From NCBI RefSeq assembly GCF_029360775.1, contig NZ_JARKMZ010000007.1, positions 62,001-126,000 of the forward strand: DNA of 64,000 nt. The letters run 5' to 3'. The position numbers and the translations under genes are program-made. Every line of letters begins with the position of its first letter. Position 1 is the stretch's first letter. Shown piece by piece: positions 62,708-64,000 of the stretch. The notes below the pieces were generated by a model. It was given only the letters and a program-made list of their open reading frames with translations. It was not told where the DNA came from and did no database searches. The DNA is from Daejeonella sp. H1SJ63 (GTDB lineage: Bacteria; Bacteroidota; Bacteroidia; Sphingobacteriales; Sphingobacteriaceae).

Positions 62708-64000
62708 TTAAAACTCCTTCTCTCCAAACTCACTTCCCGGCAACTTAAGTTTTTTAGCCATCTTATTCAGGTTATAGCTTAGGTTCAGCATGAACACATC
62801 TACTTCATAAATATAATTCGTAGTGGTATAAAAATCAGGAGCCCAGGTAGAGATTCGCTGTTCATTACTTTTCAGTAATCCCAGATCCATATTCTGCCAT
62901 TGAAGCAATGCGGTCATTCTGCCTTTCATAAAAGTTTTTTTCACTGAACTGTTCGGAGATAAGAACCCTGAATCTTTACCCTGCACAGTAGGTCTGGCAG
63001 AAAGATAGTTCACATTTCCCTGGACACTAAATCCTGAACCCAGGTTAAAGTTTACATTAGCATTGATGGAATATACCCAATCAGAGTTTTTCAGGTAATT
63101 TGTATAATTCAGCACTGAACCACTGATTGTACTTCTGTAAATATTGGCTCCCAAATATAGTTGTGACCATTTCGCCGGGCTGTAGTTCGCACCAATCTCT
63201 ATCCCCAGTCTGCTGGCCTTATCAGCATTCGTATAAACCCGGTTTAAGATCGTATCGGCATAAACACTGTTTACCCGCTGAATAGGATTTTTGATATCCT
63301 GATAATACAAGGTTGAAAATAAAGAGCCCTGACTGAAACTCTTTGTAAATCCGGCTTCAGCCAGATAGATAAACTCAGGCAAAAGACTCGCATCTCCTCT
63401 TTCAAGAGTCTCAGAATGCTCACGCTCAGGAATAGGATTTAACTCAAAATTATTAGTACGCTGAACTCTCCTGCTCAGTCCGGCTTTGAATTTCCATTCC
63501 TTCTCAAAACTATAAAGCATATTGACCGAAGGGAACAAATTATTAAGCTCCAGAAGATAGTCATTACTGCTTACCGACTTCACATTCAGATCACGGTTGG
63601 CATACTCATACCTCAAACCTCCGGCATATTCGATTCGATCAGCTTTACCTGAATATTGAGTATAAAGTGAGTGAATCTGATTCTTTGCCTTCACATCACC
63701 TGAAAACTGCGGTGCAACAACAAGGCCGGTGTTGCCTTTTTCCTGAACCGAATAAATAAACTGTCCGTCCTGCTGATCCAACCGATACTGATAACCACTC
63801 TCCAGCTTGCCTTTACCCAAAGCTATACTATAATCAATTTTACTTCTAAATCCATTTAGGGGGTTTTTATAAGTACTCAGCGTATTCTGCACAAGCTGAT
63901 TCATCTCAATATTTCTGTTTTTTGTTGAGCCCTCAAGACCGGCATGTTCAAATAAAGCAGAAAAGTTCAAGGCAGATTTCTTCGAAAAAGTACGGGTATA
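62708..64000 (-). CDS. TonB-dependent receptor-like outer-membrane beta-barrel protein, C-terminal part
   Basis: The frame is open from the stop at 62708 to the window edge; it continues past a TTG at 63970 (upstream codons read ...TFSKKSALNFSALFEHAG), so the start lies outside. About 430 residues are seen, with alternating-strand sequence and a C-terminus LPGSEFGEKEF ending in Phe, typical of the OMP_b-brl_3-type barrels of Bacteroidetes. The plug and any CarboxypepD domain would be beyond 64000. Ligand unknown. Confidence 0.85.
   Translation of the reverse strand, partial: YTRTFSKKSALNFSALFEHAGLEGSTKNRNIEMNQLVQNTLSTYKNPLNGFRSKIDYSIALGKGKLESGYQYRLDQQDGQFIYSVQEKGNTGLVVAPQFSGDVKAKNQIHSLYTQYSGKADRIEYAGGLRYEYANRDLNVKSVSSNDYLLELNNLFPSVNMLYSFEKEWKFKAGLSRRVQRTNNFELNPIPEREHSETLERGDASLLPEFIYLAEAGFTKSFSQGSLFSTLYYQDIKNPIQRVNSVYADTILNRVYTNADKASRLGIEIGANYSPAKWSQLYLGANIYRSTISGSVLNYTNYLKNSDWVYSINANVNFNLGSGFSVQGNVNYLSARPTVQGKDSGFLSPNSSVKKTFMKGRMTALLQWQNMDLGLLKSNEQRISTWAPDFYTTTNYIYEVDVFMLNLSYNLNKMAKKLKLPGSEFGEKEF

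Noticed and set aside
1-64000. CRISPR array, tRNA, rRNA, transposase or prophage
   Set aside because: No regularly spaced repeats, no recognisable RNA gene and no transposase or phage structural protein were found in reading both strands.

Overview
The window looks like chromosomal DNA of a Bacteroidota bacterium of the Sphingobacteriaceae type (Pedobacter or a close relative). The reasons are an ECF sigma/FecR/SusC/SusD locus whose SusC carries an STN signalling domain, many Sec-type lipoproteins, few recognisable Shine-Dalgarno sites, a few TAnnTTTG-like -7 boxes, and PafA-type phosphatase and OMP beta-barrel families typical of that phylum. I see no rRNA, tRNA, CRISPR array, transposase or prophage.

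Layout. 1-1256: a FecR anti-sigma factor (cut by the window edge) and its ECF sigma factor. 1333-7846: a complete six-gene eboABCDEF operon on the minus strand, in collinear order. This cluster is known from cyanobacteria, eustigmatophyte plastids and scattered bacteria, and is thought to make or move a small metabolite across the cytoplasmic membrane. 7959-9863: a TMEM220-like membrane protein, a WalJ-like metallo-beta-lactamase fold hydrolase and a small outer-membrane barrel. 9907-11833: aguB-aguA, the two-step conversion of agmatine to putrescine. 11914-14103: a DACNV/diadenylate-cyclase-like protein and a luciferase-like flavin oxidoreductase. 14214-17367: a cytoskeletal block with two bactofilins, a ParM-like actin homologue that appears circularly permuted, and a membrane-anchored M23 peptidoglycan peptidase. 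17509-19170: PafA alkaline phosphatase.

19341-46865 is a large nutrient-acquisition and periplasmic oxidation region. It has sigma/FecR/SusC/SusD, then lipoprotein and secreted PQQ- or propeller-type dehydrogenases (three with a cytochrome c module), a lactonase, three amidohydrolase-family proteins, a DUF4380 protein, a multi-pass acyltransferase-like protein, a potassium-channel-like protein and a secreted beta-helix protein. No glycoside hydrolase is recognisable. The gene content suggests that a carbohydrate, polyol or derivative is taken to the cell surface, oxidised in the periplasm with electrons passed to cytochrome c, and the lactones or amides then hydrolysed. A related dehydrogenase/cytochrome c paralogue, a Tat-type exported SelA-like PLP enzyme and a second MHS-family transporter (55253-60295) probably extend the same theme.

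46889-54090: an MHS-family transporter, a ModF-like double ABC ATPase, proA and proB, an SMP-30-like lipoprotein and a Nudix hydrolase. 54104-55032: a two-gene XRE regulator/SRA-HNH nuclease unit, a likely defence island. 60575-64000: a small lipoprotein, a Dabb protein, a metallophosphoesterase-like protein and the C-terminal part of a TonB-dependent receptor-like barrel.

The most notable items are the complete ebo operon, the apparently permuted actin beside bactofilins, and a family of about 103-bp palindromic repeats. Copies of that repeat sit in the leaders of three unrelated genes (26815, 37046, 60575) with the same 3' flank running into the start codon.
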